Of a stretch of DNA of 64,000 nucleotides, positions 1 through 12,420 are shown piece after piece (within the stretch, counting starts at the first letter, position 1; the number at the start of each line of letters is the position of its first letter). The translations under genes and the position numbers were made by a program. The DNA lies in contig OY763407.1 in the NCBI GenBank assembly GCA_963667425.1, positions 1,054,001 to 1,118,000 on the forward strand. Reading direction: 5' to 3'. The notes beneath the pieces were generated by a model. It worked only from the letters and a program-made list of their open reading frames with translations, did no database searches and had not been told where the DNA came from. Source of the DNA: G963667425 sp963667425 [NCBI: bacterium] (lineage in GTDB: Bacteria; UBP6; UBA1177).

Positions 1-3000
1 TATCTTTTGCTTTCTGTGGACTTGTCCAGTATTTTTGCCATCCGTGATCATTGATCTGGGCAAAACATAAAAATTCAAAAGATTTCTTTTTGTCAAATTC
101 ATAAGCTAAAGGATAAAGCAAATCGAGAGTTCCTCCAGATATATGCTTTATGTCATTTGTTTCTAAAACTATTGATTTGAGGAGATGATATATTTTTTTA
201 GGATCATCATTTTTTAGCCAGTATTTTGTCCATTGAACAATATATTTTTCAACTTCCCATTTCGGTTCAAAAGCTCTGAGATGTTCTTCTAATTTTTCTG
301 GTAATATTTGATCGTAATTATAATTTTCTTCTTTATAGTCATAGGAACTGTATTTTTCCTCTTCATAATTAATTTCTCCCAGATAGTCCTGAATAATATT
401 TAGAGAATTATGCGCATCGGTATTTGTTTTGGACTTTTCTTTTAATTCTTTTAAGGAATTTTTATCCAAAGCTGTTGTTGCCAGCGCCTGTTCTATTTCA
501 TTAGAGAAAGAGAATGACCTGAGAACATATTTAAAAGAATCTTGAGCAGAAAAAAGCATCTCCTTTTCTGCTTGAAAATAATGGAATTTTAAAAGTAATT
601 CTTGATTATATTTTGAAAGAAAATCTGACAGATAGTCTGGTAAATAATCAGTTTCATCTCCATCTGTAAACTTTGTAGCATTGACTACCATAGGAATAAT
701 TCTGTCAATCCAATTATTGATAATCTTTTTGTTTACAGATGCTTCTGCACACAGCTCAATTGCATCCAACACTTCAAAAAGATATGTGTCTTTATGGTAT
801 CCGTAACCCAAAGAATTATCAACAGCTTTTCTTAATAATTCCGAAGCCTTTTTGTGATTCTGATATATCCTGTTTAGTCTCACTAAATCTATATAGTTTT
901 CAGACCTTTGAGAAAAAACATCTATCAATTGTTCTGTTTCTTTTTCCTGTTGGTAAGAAAATTTATCAAAAACATTTCTTTCGAGAAGAGGAATATTTGA
1001 ATTTATAATTAACTTTAAAAGGTTGTGTTCTCTGAAAAAGGGAGAAGAAATAATCAGTTTATAATCATTCTCACATATCTCTAAAGAGTCTCCAAGATAA
1101 ATCTTTAAATCTATAATTATTCGTAATATGTCCTCTAAGGCTTTCATAAATGCGAATTTAAACTCTATCTTATTACGATCTTCAGGCCAGTGCAAGTCTT
1201 CAATTTGATTTAACTCTCCGAAGATATCATTATAATAAACTCGTTTTTCTTGCTTTATAGAAGAAGCAATTCTTATTGATGAAATAAAAAGTAATTTTGT
1301 TGCCTCAATAGGCCAGTTAGAAGGGGCTGATTTAATCCAACCAGTAAGATTTTTTTCATTACTAGAAAGGGCATAAGTCAACCCTTGTATAAAGAAATTC
1401 TTAAATTTATCAGCCCATATTCCTCTTTCTTCTCCATAATCTTTTATTGTAAGCGGAAATTCATCATATTTAGGAAGTTCTATCAATTGTAGTGATTTAT
1501 TGTCGTAAATATGCAAATATAGTTGAGCTAATGGAGAATCAAGTTCGATTTTCTTAATATATTCAATGAAATATGAAATCTTTTGGGTAAAATCATAGCT
1601 AATGCAGTTTTCCAGTATTAACAACTCTTCTTCTTGTTCTAAATTGCAGCTCAGTAGTTCAACAATTTTCTTTTTCTGATTTAAAATAAGGAGTTTTTCA
1701 CTATATTCTGAGAAAAGAGATGTCGATTCAAAATTTTTGCGAAATTGAATAATAAGTTGATACACTCTTTTTACTTCATGGTCTCTATCAAATGGAATAA
1801 CTTTAATAATAGTATTTACTGAAGAACCATTATAATCCTGATATTTCATTCTATCATTTAGTATATCAATAATTCCATTAATCATCTCCAATTGATCATG
1901 CTGGTCTGCATATTCTACAGCAATACTTAAAACTTCCGAAGGCAAATCAATTAAAACAAGCTCATCAATTATCTCTGGATTTAGTCTTATTGCTTCAGTT
2001 AATATAAATTTATAGGAGTCATCTTGGTATTTTAGTAAATATTTATAATATCTATTAAGATGTGAAATTTTGAGTGCTTTCGCGAAATCATTTTTTTTAA
2101 GTGCCGCTTTATAGCAAACTTTTAATTGAGACCTTATTAGATCGGGATTTCTTGGATAACTTATTGATTCAATTAGCCAATCTCTGTCTAATTTTAAAAT
2201 GGGGGTGTCATTGCCGAGGTTATATTCAAGTTTTGCAAGTTCTGCCCATTTCAGGTCTTCATATTTTGAATTTTCTAACCAGTTTTTCACCGTTTGTCTT
2301 ATAAAATTTTTTTGTTCTTCCCACTCTTTTTGATTAAGCATAAATACTTGAAAACTGTTATGAAATATTCTTATCTTTTTCTGGCGATCTACAGTGGTTA
2401 AATGAGTAATACTTTTAAGATTTCTGCTAATGATGTCGGGAGTGCCACAAAAAGATGATATGCATTCAACATATTGTTTCTCACTGAAAATAAACCCAAC
2501 ACTTAACAATGTCAGCAAAAAAGAACGGGATTTTTCTTCTAATGTCTGCCATAAGGATGCATAATAATCTTGAATGTTATCTCCGTAAGGAACAAGATTT
2601 TCACAATCGTATTCCCTGACTATGCTTTTATTGAAGTTCTTTAATTGACCTAAAGTATATCTGAGATGTAGAGGGTTTCCTTTTGTTAGTTCAAACAATT
2701 TATTAATTAAATTTATAAGTTCATCTTCTTCTGTCGGTAAATTAAGATCTGAAGTGTTTTTAATGATAATATTATAAACGGCCTCTTTGTTTACCCCATT
2801 GATTTCGACCCATGAATTGTCAGGACATTTTCTAAAAATCGCTTGTAAACAGGGTTCATTCCTTATTTGTGATTGCATACCGAAAACAATCCACAACCCA
2901 CTTTGAGGATAAAAAATTTCGTCCAAGAAATCTTTTAATTCGTGGACATCTTTTTCTCTAACAACATGATCAAGTCCATCAATCATTATTACAAAGCTTT

Positions 3001-4093
3001 TTCCTTTGTTACTCAAGTTTCCTGCAACAGTAGAAATAAAATCTTTCAGTGGAATTTCTGCTGAGTTCTTATCTGCCAGTTCTCCCAGATATTTCATGTT
3101 GTTTGAGTTTTTAAACTGAGCCTTTATAGCTTCGGCCACTCTTTCAGAATTTAGTCTTTCAAAGTGTTTTCTATCAGACGGATTTATATGGTAATGGTGT
3201 TTAATCAAAATAGTCCCGTTATTTATCAGATTTTCTGATAATTCTGAAAGATACACACTTTTCCCTGTTCCAGGTTTTCCAGTGATAACCTTTATTCCAC
3301 CTTCAGGATTCATTAAGTCTTTAAGTAATTTGTTATGGATATTTTCGTCAAATAACTGAAAGTCTTTAGGGATCTCGAAATCCTCGTTTAACGGTTGCGG
3401 ATTATCAAATTCACACCACCTTTTTAGCATGTCTATTGTCATCTGGATCGTAGTTTTCTTTCTAGCCTCTTTTTTTAGGGATAACAAAAGATTGTTAATT
3501 CCGTTAATAGTTGCAAAAAGAGACTTTTGAAAAATGTCTTTAACTATTTCTTTTTCAATTGTGTCAATGTCATTATTTTCAAATATTATCTCAAATTTAT
3601 TAAAAAATCTGATGTCTCCATCACAAACTTCAGCTATTATTTTTTCATAAAGTTCAGGAGTTTCTTTTTGAATTTTTTCAATATCAATTTTTTTATCAGA
3701 TATTACTGACGAGATTTTATTAGAAAGCGTTCCGTTTGTTATGAGTGCTATTTTCTCAATATTATCATACCCTACATGAGAAGCAGAAGTAGTCCATTTA
3801 TATAACAATGAAGGCAGAGGGGCTTTTTTACCTTTTCTTTTGCTAATAAAATCTTCCCAACCCCACTCATCGTTTTCATCTGTCTTAAATTTAGCTTGAT
3901 AAAAATGGTATTTGGCTCCATCAAAAAGGACAATATCATCAAGAAAAAAAGGTTCTTCCGTTGGATTTGCCTCAATTTGTATCCATTTATATTTTTGGGG
4001 ATTCAATAACCATTCACCACACAGTCTTAGTGTCCAAAGATCCTGGTAATCAAAACCGCTCCTTAAAGGGCTTGTAGAATTGAACTCACTCAT
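1..4093 (-). CDS. Avs-like STAND NTPase with N-terminal Cap4/DUF4297-type nuclease domain (partial, C-terminus beyond left edge)
   Basis: I translated this frame by hand. It is open from ATG at 4093 to the window edge, giving at least 1364 residues without a stop. An in-frame TGA two codons before the ATG fixes the start. Residues 12-70 fit a Cap4 (formerly DUF4297) PD-(D/E)XK nuclease: GFDYQ near 13-17, E41, DD at 52-53 and QAK at 66-68. A P-loop GKPGTGKS lies at 272-279 and a Walker B-like segment FVIMIDGLDHV at 367-377, the hhhhDGLD form usual in STAND/NACHT ATPases. The remaining 900 or more residues look like alpha-helical (TPR/HEAT-like) repeats, as expected of a target-sensing arm. In known Avs proteins the sensor binds a phage protein, the ATPase oligomerises and the nuclease cuts DNA. 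Family membership is inferred from motifs and domain order, and the Avs type cannot be assigned. Partner genes, if any, lie to the left. Confidence 0.85.
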   Translation of the reverse strand, partial: MSEFNSTSPLRSGFDYQDLWTLRLCGEWLLNPQKYKWIQIEANPTEEPFFLDDIVLFDGAKYHFYQAKFKTDENDEWGWEDFISKRKGKKAPLPSLLYKWTTSASHVGYDNIEKIALITNGTLSNKISSVISDKKIDIEKIQKETPELYEKIIAEVCDGDIRFFNKFEIIFENNDIDTIEKEIVKDIFQKSLFATINGINNLLLSLKKEARKKTTIQMTIDMLKRWCEFDNPQPLNEDFEIPKDFQLFDENIHNKLLKDLMNPEGGIKVITGKPGTGKSVYLSELSENLINNGTILIKHHYHINPSDRKHFERLNSERVAEAIKAQFKNSNNMKYLGELADKNSAEIPLKDFISTVAGNLSNKGKSFVIMIDGLDHVVREKDVHELKDFLDEIFYPQSGLWIVFGMQSQIRNEPCLQAIFRKCPDNSWVEINGVNKEAVYNIIIKNTSDLNLPTEEDELINLINKLFELTKGNPLHLRYTLGQLKNFNKSIVREYDCENLVPYGDNIQDYYASLWQTLEEKSRSFLLTLLSVGFIFSEKQYVECISSFCGTPDIISRNLKSITHLTTVDRQKKIRIFHNSFQVFMLNQKEWEEQKNFIRQTVKNWLENSKYEDLKWAELAKLEYNLGNDTPILKLDRDWLIESISYPRNPDLIRSQLKVCYKAALKKNDFAKALKISHLNRYYKYLLKYQDDSYKFILTEAIRLNPEIIDELVLIDLPSEVLSIAVEYADQHDQLEMINGIIDILNDRMKYQDYNGSSVNTIIKVIPFDRDHEVKRVYQLIIQFRKNFESTSLFSEYSEKLLILNQKKKIVELLSCNLEQEEELLILENCISYDFTQKISYFIEYIKKIELDSPLAQLYLHIYDNKSLQLIELPKYDEFPLTIKDYGEERGIWADKFKNFFIQGLTYALSSNEKNLTGWIKSAPSNWPIEATKLLFISSIRIASSIKQEKRVYYNDIFGELNQIEDLHWPEDRNKIEFKFAFMKALEDILRIIIDLKIYLGDSLEICENDYKLIISSPFFREHNLLKLIINSNIPLLERNVFDKFSYQQEKETEQLIDVFSQRSENYIDLVRLNRIYQNHKKASELLRKAVDNSLGYGYHKDTYLFEVLDAIELCAEASVNKKIINNWIDRIIPMVVNATKFTDGDETDYLPDYLSDFLSKYNQELLLKFHYFQAEKEMLFSAQDSFKYVLRSFSFSNEIEQALATTALDKNSLKELKEKSKTNTDAHNSLNIIQDYLGEINYEEEKYSSYDYKEENYNYDQILPEKLEEHLRAFEPKWEVEKYIVQWTKYWLKNDDPKKIYHLLKSIVLETNDIKHISGGTLDLLYPLAYEFDKKKSFEFLCFAQINDHGWQKYWTSPQKAKD

Positions 4094-4274
4094 ATTTCAT
4101 GCAATCATTTCTTAAATAAAATCAATAAACTATTTTCAAAATTTATAATCTCATTCATATTATTAAATTTAACGCTCTTTTTTATAAATACAATATTTTT
4201 TAATAATATATTTTACAACTATTAAAACATAAAAGTTTACATAAATGATTTGTGATAGCAAAGATTTTAAAAAT
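4094..4274. other. Very AT-rich intergenic spacer upstream of the STAND gene
   Basis: About 180 bases, almost entirely A/T, separate the STAND gene start from the end of the MtfA-like gene (both on the minus strand). On the minus strand a TTGTAA and a TATTGT are 17 bases apart, a possible promoter for the STAND gene. No hairpin terminator, RNA gene or ORF was seen. Confidence 0.4.
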
Positions 4275-5111
4275 TCACTTTTTTAACCACTTGGCAGGGT
4301 CAAGCTTGTAAAAAGATCTTAAAACATCATATATTTCAGGCATTTTCTTTTGCATTTGAATGGATTTTTCAAAAAAAGTCTCTGTTGCAACAGCAAAAAA
4401 CTCTGCAGGGTTGGTAGCTCCATATCTATCAAGAACTGTTTTATGATCTTTTTCAATATCCTCAAGCATTTTCCTATATTCTCTGCTCATGTTGTCTGAC
4501 CAGATTGAATATGCAGCACTTTCTTTAAGAGTGGGAACACCATCTGCATCTCCATCAAGTTGATCAAGCTGATGGGCAAATTCATGTAAAACAACACTTT
4601 GACCATCTTTCCATTTATATTTTCCCTGTTTTGAATGATCCCAGGAAAGAATCATCCGACCGTTAAGCCATGATTCTCCAAGCCTTATGTTTTCCTCGAC
4701 AACAGTGCCATTATTAACCATTGCCTTATATGCTGAAGGATATAATTCTATCCTCCAGAGTTTGGGATAATATTGCGGATCTACCTCTCCGAGCAAAAGA
4801 ATCATTGCCTGTGCTGCAACAACAACTTTCATTTCATCTGTAATTTCAAGTCCCACGCAACCTATAAATTCTTTTTCATTAATAAAAACCAAAACATCTT
4901 TTTTCAGACGTTCTTTAAGTTTATCAGGCATGTGATTGTAAAGCTCTATATTATCTTTTAAATATCTTTCCCATTTTTCTGGAAAAGCTTTATTTTGAAT
5001 ATTTTTTCTCCCATTTTTAAGTTTAAGTTTTAAATACATCTTAAAAAGAGGAATAGAAATAATTACAATAACAAAAATTAGAACAGCTATTATTTCAAAC
5101 ATAATTTTCAA
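4275..5111 (-). CDS. mtfA: MtfA-like zinc metallopeptidase (peptidase family M90)
   Basis: The 278-residue protein has one hydrophobic segment at about 5-25 followed by a soluble domain. The zinc-binding HExxH appears as HEFAH (H176, E177, H180) inside the family signature HEFAHQLD. A candidate third ligand is E237 in AEFFAVATETFF. Length matches E. coli MtfA (about 265 aa), a cytosolic peptidase that titrates the Mlc repressor. The N-terminal membrane anchor differs from E. coli and suggests membrane attachment. The first possible start is a TTG at 5111. ATG at 5102 (residue 4) is equally possible, and neither has a clear Shine-Dalgarno. The gene stands alone. Peptidase family assignment is firm; the regulatory role is only by analogy. 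Confidence 0.88.
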   Translation of the reverse strand: MKIMFEIIAVLIFVIVIISIPLFKMYLKLKLKNGRKNIQNKAFPEKWERYLKDNIELYNHMPDKLKERLKKDVLVFINEKEFIGCVGLEITDEMKVVVAAQAMILLLGEVDPQYYPKLWRIELYPSAYKAMVNNGTVVEENIRLGESWLNGRMILSWDHSKQGKYKWKDGQSVVLHEFAHQLDQLDGDADGVPTLKESAAYSIWSDNMSREYRKMLEDIEKDHKTVLDRYGATNPAEFFAVATETFFEKSIQMQKKMPEIYDVLRSFYKLDPAKWLKK

Positions 5112-5211
5112 TTTTATTGTTTATAAAACTCTTGTTATACAGGAAATAATTTTTAGACTGATTTGTCAATATTATTTAAAGGATATATTTATAAAATCAA
5201 TTTAAAATAGA

Positions 5212-8190
<2,979 letters not shown>

Positions 8191-8234
8191 TTATAACTTA
8201 TCGCAAAAGAACCACCGCTTTAAATCTCTTTTCA

Positions 8235-8263
8235 TTGAAAAAATATCATTTTTATTATATATT
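8235..8263 (+). promoter_or_regulatory. Promoter of the GT4-wecB unit
   Basis: TTGAAA (8235-8240), 17 bases and TATATT (8258-8263) form a good sigma70 match. It has the same hexamers and spacing as the hutU promoter. The transcript would begin near 8270, so the leader is very short. Confidence 0.6.
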
Positions 8264-8288
8264 GGACAGTAATTTAATGGAGTTTCAA

Positions 8289-9518
8289 TTGCATATTCTT
8301 TTTATTACAGATAACTACCCACCAGAAGTTAATGCCCCTGCTACAAGGACATACGAGCATATAAGATTTTGGGCTGAAAAAGGAGCAAAAATAACGGTTA
8401 TCACCTGTTTTCCCAACTTTCCAAAGGGAAAAATCTTTGATGGTTATAAAAACTCCCTGATAAAAAAAGAACTTGATGATGAAAACATAACTGTTATACG
8501 TGTTCTTACGTATATTTCACAAAACAGCGGAACCATAAAAAGAATAGTTGACTACTTTTCCTTTGCTGTGTCATCTTTCATTGCATCTATTTTTATAAAA
8601 AAAGTGGATGTTATAATAGCAACTTCACCTCAGTTTTTTACAACATGGAGTGGATCTCTTCTATCTTTTTTGAAAAGGATTCCATGGGTATTTGAGCTGC
8701 GTGACATATGGCCGGCATCAATCGTGACAGTTGGCGCAATGAAAAAAGGTTTTTTTATAAAAATGCTCGAAAAAATAGAAAAACATCTTTATCACGCAGC
8801 CTCTCTAATTGTTCCGGTGACTGCATCTTTTATTTCCTACCTTAAAACTAAAGGGATAAATGAAAATAAAATAGAGATGATAACAAATGGAGTTATTAAA
8901 GAAAATTTCAAGCCCATTCCAAAGGACAGGGATCTTTATGAAAAACTTAATATCAATGGACGTTTTGTAGTTGGCTACACTGGAACAATAGGAATGGCTC
9001 ATGCTCTTGATTTTATAATAGAATCAATAAATTCAGCTAATAAAATGGAGCATTTTTTCTTTATTTTTGCTGGAGACGGAGCAGAAAGAAAAAGAGTTCA
9101 GGAAACGGCTGCAAATTATAATTTAAGTAATGTGCTGTTTACTGGAATGCTTCCTAAAGATGAAATGAAAAAATACATTTCACTATTTGACGCTGCTCTT
9201 GTAAATTTAAGAAAAAGTGATCTTTTTAAAGATGTTATTCCATCAAAAATATTTGAAATGGCTGCAATGGAAAAACCTATGATATGCGGAATTGAAGGTG
9301 AATCTAAAAATATCATTGAGAAATTTAACGCAGGAATATTCTTTGAACCTGAAAACAGAGATGAATTCATATCAAAACTCGAGCACTTAAGAAAAAATGA
9401 ATCAGAACTAGAAAATTTAAAGCAAGGCTGCAAAAAATTAGCTGAAAACTATGACAGAAAAAAACTTGCATATCAAATGTATGACCGAATCGAAAAACTT
9501 GTAAAAGAAGGTAGATAA
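8289..9518 (+). CDS. Glycosyltransferase family 4 (WbuB-like)
   Basis: The protein has a GT-B fold signature. Its N-terminus, HILFITDNYPPEVNAPATRT, is typical of WbuB-like transferases. A glycine loop follows at VGYTGTIGMAHALDF. The C-terminal donor-binding motif is PSKIFEMAAMEKP, including the EX7E-type glutamate. Such enzymes transfer a nucleotide-activated sugar, often an N-acetylated hexosamine, to a lipid-linked O-antigen or capsule precursor. TTG 8289 is chosen because GGAG (8279-8282) sits six bases upstream. ATG 8277 is possible but has no ribosome site. wecB follows one base after the stop, so the two are cotranscribed and probably work on the same amino-sugar glycan. Donor and acceptor are unknown. 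Confidence 0.9.
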   Translation: MHILFITDNYPPEVNAPATRTYEHIRFWAEKGAKITVITCFPNFPKGKIFDGYKNSLIKKELDDENITVIRVLTYISQNSGTIKRIVDYFSFAVSSFIASIFIKKVDVIIATSPQFFTTWSGSLLSFLKRIPWVFELRDIWPASIVTVGAMKKGFFIKMLEKIEKHLYHAASLIVPVTASFISYLKTKGINENKIEMITNGVIKENFKPIPKDRDLYEKLNINGRFVVGYTGTIGMAHALDFIIESINSANKMEHFFFIFAGDGAERKRVQETAANYNLSNVLFTGMLPKDEMKKYISLFDAALVNLRKSDLFKDVIPSKIFEMAAMEKPMICGIEGESKNIIEKFNAGIFFEPENRDEFISKLEHLRKNESELENLKQGCKKLAENYDRKKLAYQMYDRIEKLVKEGR

Positions 9519-9519
9519 A

Positions 9520-10593
9520 ATGAAATTTCTTTTCGTTACCGGAACAAGACCGGAAGTTATAAAAATGATGCCTGTTATGAAAGAATTCAAAAAAAAAGCA
9601 ATGCCTTTTTACTATCTTCATACAGGGCAGCATACTGATATTGCGGAACCTATTTTTGATATTTTTGGAATAAGACCAGATATAAATCTTTCTATTATGA
9701 AAGAGAAACAATCTCTTGATGATATAACTTCTGCTGTTCTTGCAGGTGCAGGTAAAATTATAGATAAAGACAAATATGATGCTGTCATTGTTCATGGAGA
9801 TACAACAACTTCTGTTTCAGCCGCACTTGCGGCTTTTTACAGAAAAATTCCAGTAGCACATGTTGAAGCAGGACTTAGAAGTGGAAATTTATATTCTCCA
9901 TGGCCTGAAGAAATGAATAGAATAATAACTGATAAAATAACATCATTTCACTTTGCCCCCACAGAAAACAACAAAGAAAATCTTCTGAAAGAAAGCATTT
10001 CGGAAAAATCAATACATGTTACAGGAAACACGGTTATTGATGCAGTCAAATATATTGCCGGAAAAGAAAAGAAAGAGAAAAAAAATCAGGTACTCATAAC
10101 AGCTCATCGAAGAGAAAATTTTGGTATACGAATGGAACATATGTTCAATGCAATAAAATTTCTGGCAGAAAAATACAGCGGATACAATTTTATTATCCCA
10201 GTTCATCCTAACCCTAACGTAAGAAATGAAGTTAATAAAATTCTTTCCGGAATAGACAACATAGAACTGAAAGAACCAATGTCGTATCCGGATTTTATAA
10301 AAACTATGTCTGAATCTTTCTTAATCATGACAGATTCAGGAGGAATTCAGGAAGAAGCGCCATTTTTCAATATTCCGGTTATTGTGATGAGAGAAGAAAC
10401 AGAACGAAATGAAGGTGTAAAAGCTGGAACTTTAATCTTAGCAGGGACAGAATCTGAAAACATAATAGAATCAGCTGAAAAATTATTTAATGACAGCAAT
10501 TTCTATTCAAAAGTTGCAAACTCAGTAAATCCTTACGGTGATGGAAAAGCTTCTGAAAGGATAGCCTTTGCATTGGAAGAGATATTCAGATAA
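9520..10593 (+). CDS. wecB: UDP-N-acetylglucosamine 2-epimerase (non-hydrolysing)
   Basis: This 357-residue protein converts UDP-GlcNAc to UDP-ManNAc in the cytoplasm, feeding ManNAc or ManNAcA into surface polysaccharide. Family motifs run in order: GTRPEVIKMMPV at the N-terminus, HTGQHTD, VHGDTTTS, VEAGLRSG, AHRRENFG and TDSGGIQEEAP. The last two contain catalytic and substrate-binding residues in characterised epimerases. Length is typical (about 360-380). The ATG is one base after the GT4 stop, with GAAGGTAG as ribosome site. A strong hairpin terminator follows the stop. Confidence 0.96.
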   Translation: MKFLFVTGTRPEVIKMMPVMKEFKKKAMPFYYLHTGQHTDIAEPIFDIFGIRPDINLSIMKEKQSLDDITSAVLAGAGKIIDKDKYDAVIVHGDTTTSVSAALAAFYRKIPVAHVEAGLRSGNLYSPWPEEMNRIITDKITSFHFAPTENNKENLLKESISEKSIHVTGNTVIDAVKYIAGKEKKEKKNQVLITAHRRENFGIRMEHMFNAIKFLAEKYSGYNFIIPVHPNPNVRNEVNKILSGIDNIELKEPMSYPDFIKTMSESFLIMTDSGGIQEEAPFFNIPVIVMREETERNEGVKAGTLILAGTESENIIESAEKLFNDSNFYSKVANSVNPYGDGKASERIAFALEEIFR

Positions 10594-10622
10594 AAAAGAG
10601 GGCTTTGAAAGCCCTCTTTTTT
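10592..10622. terminator. Bidirectional rho-independent terminator between wecB and aspS
   Basis: The inverted repeat AAGAGGGCTTT-GA-AAGCCCTCTT is flanked by an A-run on the left and a T-run on the right. It can therefore end transcription of both convergent genes. It is the clearest terminator in the window. Confidence 0.92.
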
Positions 10623-10632
10623 ATAAATTCAA

Positions 10633-12366
10633 TTATTCTGAAAGTTTTATATAAAGTTCATCGAGCTGCGCCTTTGTAACACCGGAAGGAGCTTCGGACA
10701 TAAGGCATGATGCACTTGTAGTTTTTGGGAAAGCTATAACATCTCTTATGGCTTCTGTTCCTGCAAGAAGCATGACAAGTCTGTCAAGACCAAAAGCCAG
10801 ACCACAATGAGGAGGAGCACCAAAAGTAAGTCCGTCAAGAAGGAATGAGAATTTTTCTTTTGCTTCCTCTTCTGAAATTCCTATAAATTTAAAAACCTCT
10901 TTCTGTTTTTCAAAATCATGAATTCTGACAGAACCGCCACCAACTTCATGACCGTTTATAACAAGGTCATAAGCTCTGCTAAGAACTGTAGATCTATCTT
11001 TTGCAGCAAGTGCTTCATTTAAATCAAAGTCTGTAAAAGGATGGTGTACCGCATTCCATTTATCATTTTCTTCATCATACTCAAAGGCAGGGAATTCGGT
11101 TATCCATACAAACGCATAATCATCATTGGAAACAAGATTTTTCTCCGCAGCCATTCTTTTTCTTAAATTTCCCATAGCTTTGAGAATAACATTCTTTTTA
11201 CCGGCAGCAAGTAACATTGTTCCATTAACCGGAATCTTTTCAATTAGAGCATTTTTTTCTTCATCACTAAAGAACTTTGCAAGAGGCGATTCAATTTCAC
11301 CATTTATATTTTTAATGAAAGCAAGTCCCTGTGCTCCATCGGATTGTACATCTTTTTCTATTCTTTTAATCTTGTTCTTACTGAACTCCTCAGCAGTTTC
11401 TTCAACAACAATACCTTTTATTATTTGAGATTCATCGTTTGCGGCATTTTTAAATGCTTCAAAAGACGAATTCTCAAAAACAGGATCCAGTGTGATAAGT
11501 TTCATATCATATCTTGTATCAGGCGCATCGGATCCATAATTATTCATGGCATAAGCATAAGTCATAAGTGGAACTTCAGGAATATCAAGTCCTTTTACTT
11601 CTCTAAAGACTTCTCTTATCATATTTTCAGCAATGCCCATAATATCATCTTCATCAGCAAAGGACATTTCGATATCTATCTGGGTAAACTCAGGCTGTCT
11701 GTCAGCTCTCAGGTCTTCATCTCTGAAACATTTGGCTATCTGATAGTATCTGTCCATGCCGCCAACCATCAGTAACTGTTTAAAAAGCTGTGGAGACTGA
11801 GGAAGCGCATAAAAAGAGTGTTTTGTTATTCTACTTGGAACAAGAAAGTCTCTCGCACCTTCAGGTGTGCTTTTCGTAAGTATTGGTGTTTCAATATTTA
11901 AAAAACCAAGCTTATCAAGGTAATTGGAAACGGTTCTTGTGATATTGTGTCTTAAAATAAGATAGTTTTTTACTTCGGATTTTCTTATATCAAGATAACG
12001 ATACTTAAGTTTTATTGCTTCAGCGGTATCTTTTCTATGATCGTAAGGCATTGGTTTTGACTTAGAAAGAAGTATGAATTCTTCTGCAATAACTTCAACA
12101 TCACCTGTTTTATATCTATCAGTTCTGTTATCACCTCTGTCACGAACAAAGCCTGTTACCTGAACGACATCTTCAAGAGAACACTTACCAGCCTCTTCAA
12201 TTATTTTACTATCTTCAAAAACTATCTGGGTTTCTCCATAACGATCATAAAGAACCATAAAAAGAAATGGTCCCATTTCTCTCTTATTACTAACCCAGCC
12301 GCTTAAAGTTACACTTTCATTAACATTATCAAGACGGAGCTCACCGCAATCATGAGTACGAAACAT
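10633..12366 (-). CDS. aspS: Aspartyl-tRNA synthetase, bacterial type
   Basis: This class II synthetase (577 aa) charges tRNA-Asp with aspartate. It opens with an OB-fold anticodon domain (MFRTHDCGELRLDNVNESV). Motif 2 is FRDEDLRADRQPEFTQID, and motif 3 near the C-terminus is GLAFGLDRLVML. The GAD insertion expected of bacterial AspRS lies at about 280-410. Length is close to the usual 590. It is the last gene of a minus-strand unit with the two exported-protein genes upstream (54 and 30 base gaps) and ends at the shared hairpin terminator. Whether it also charges tRNA-Asn is not visible from sequence. Confidence 0.97.
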   Translation of the reverse strand: MFRTHDCGELRLDNVNESVTLSGWVSNKREMGPFLFMVLYDRYGETQIVFEDSKIIEEAGKCSLEDVVQVTGFVRDRGDNRTDRYKTGDVEVIAEEFILLSKSKPMPYDHRKDTAEAIKLKYRYLDIRKSEVKNYLILRHNITRTVSNYLDKLGFLNIETPILTKSTPEGARDFLVPSRITKHSFYALPQSPQLFKQLLMVGGMDRYYQIAKCFRDEDLRADRQPEFTQIDIEMSFADEDDIMGIAENMIREVFREVKGLDIPEVPLMTYAYAMNNYGSDAPDTRYDMKLITLDPVFENSSFEAFKNAANDESQIIKGIVVEETAEEFSKNKIKRIEKDVQSDGAQGLAFIKNINGEIESPLAKFFSDEEKNALIEKIPVNGTMLLAAGKKNVILKAMGNLRKRMAAEKNLVSNDDYAFVWITEFPAFEYDEENDKWNAVHHPFTDFDLNEALAAKDRSTVLSRAYDLVINGHEVGGGSVRIHDFEKQKEVFKFIGISEEEAKEKFSFLLDGLTFGAPPHCGLAFGLDRLVMLLAGTEAIRDVIAFPKTTSASCLMSEAPSGVTKAQLDELYIKLSE

Positions 12367-12420
12367 TTTTTATCTCCCTAATTTAGTCTCTTATATATGA
12401 GATCTCCAATTTTAGATATT

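Noticed and set aside
739-3975. Several short ORFs within 1-4093 on both strands
   Set aside because: They lie in other frames of the continuous STAND gene, show no start signals and have low-complexity, unfamily-like sequences.
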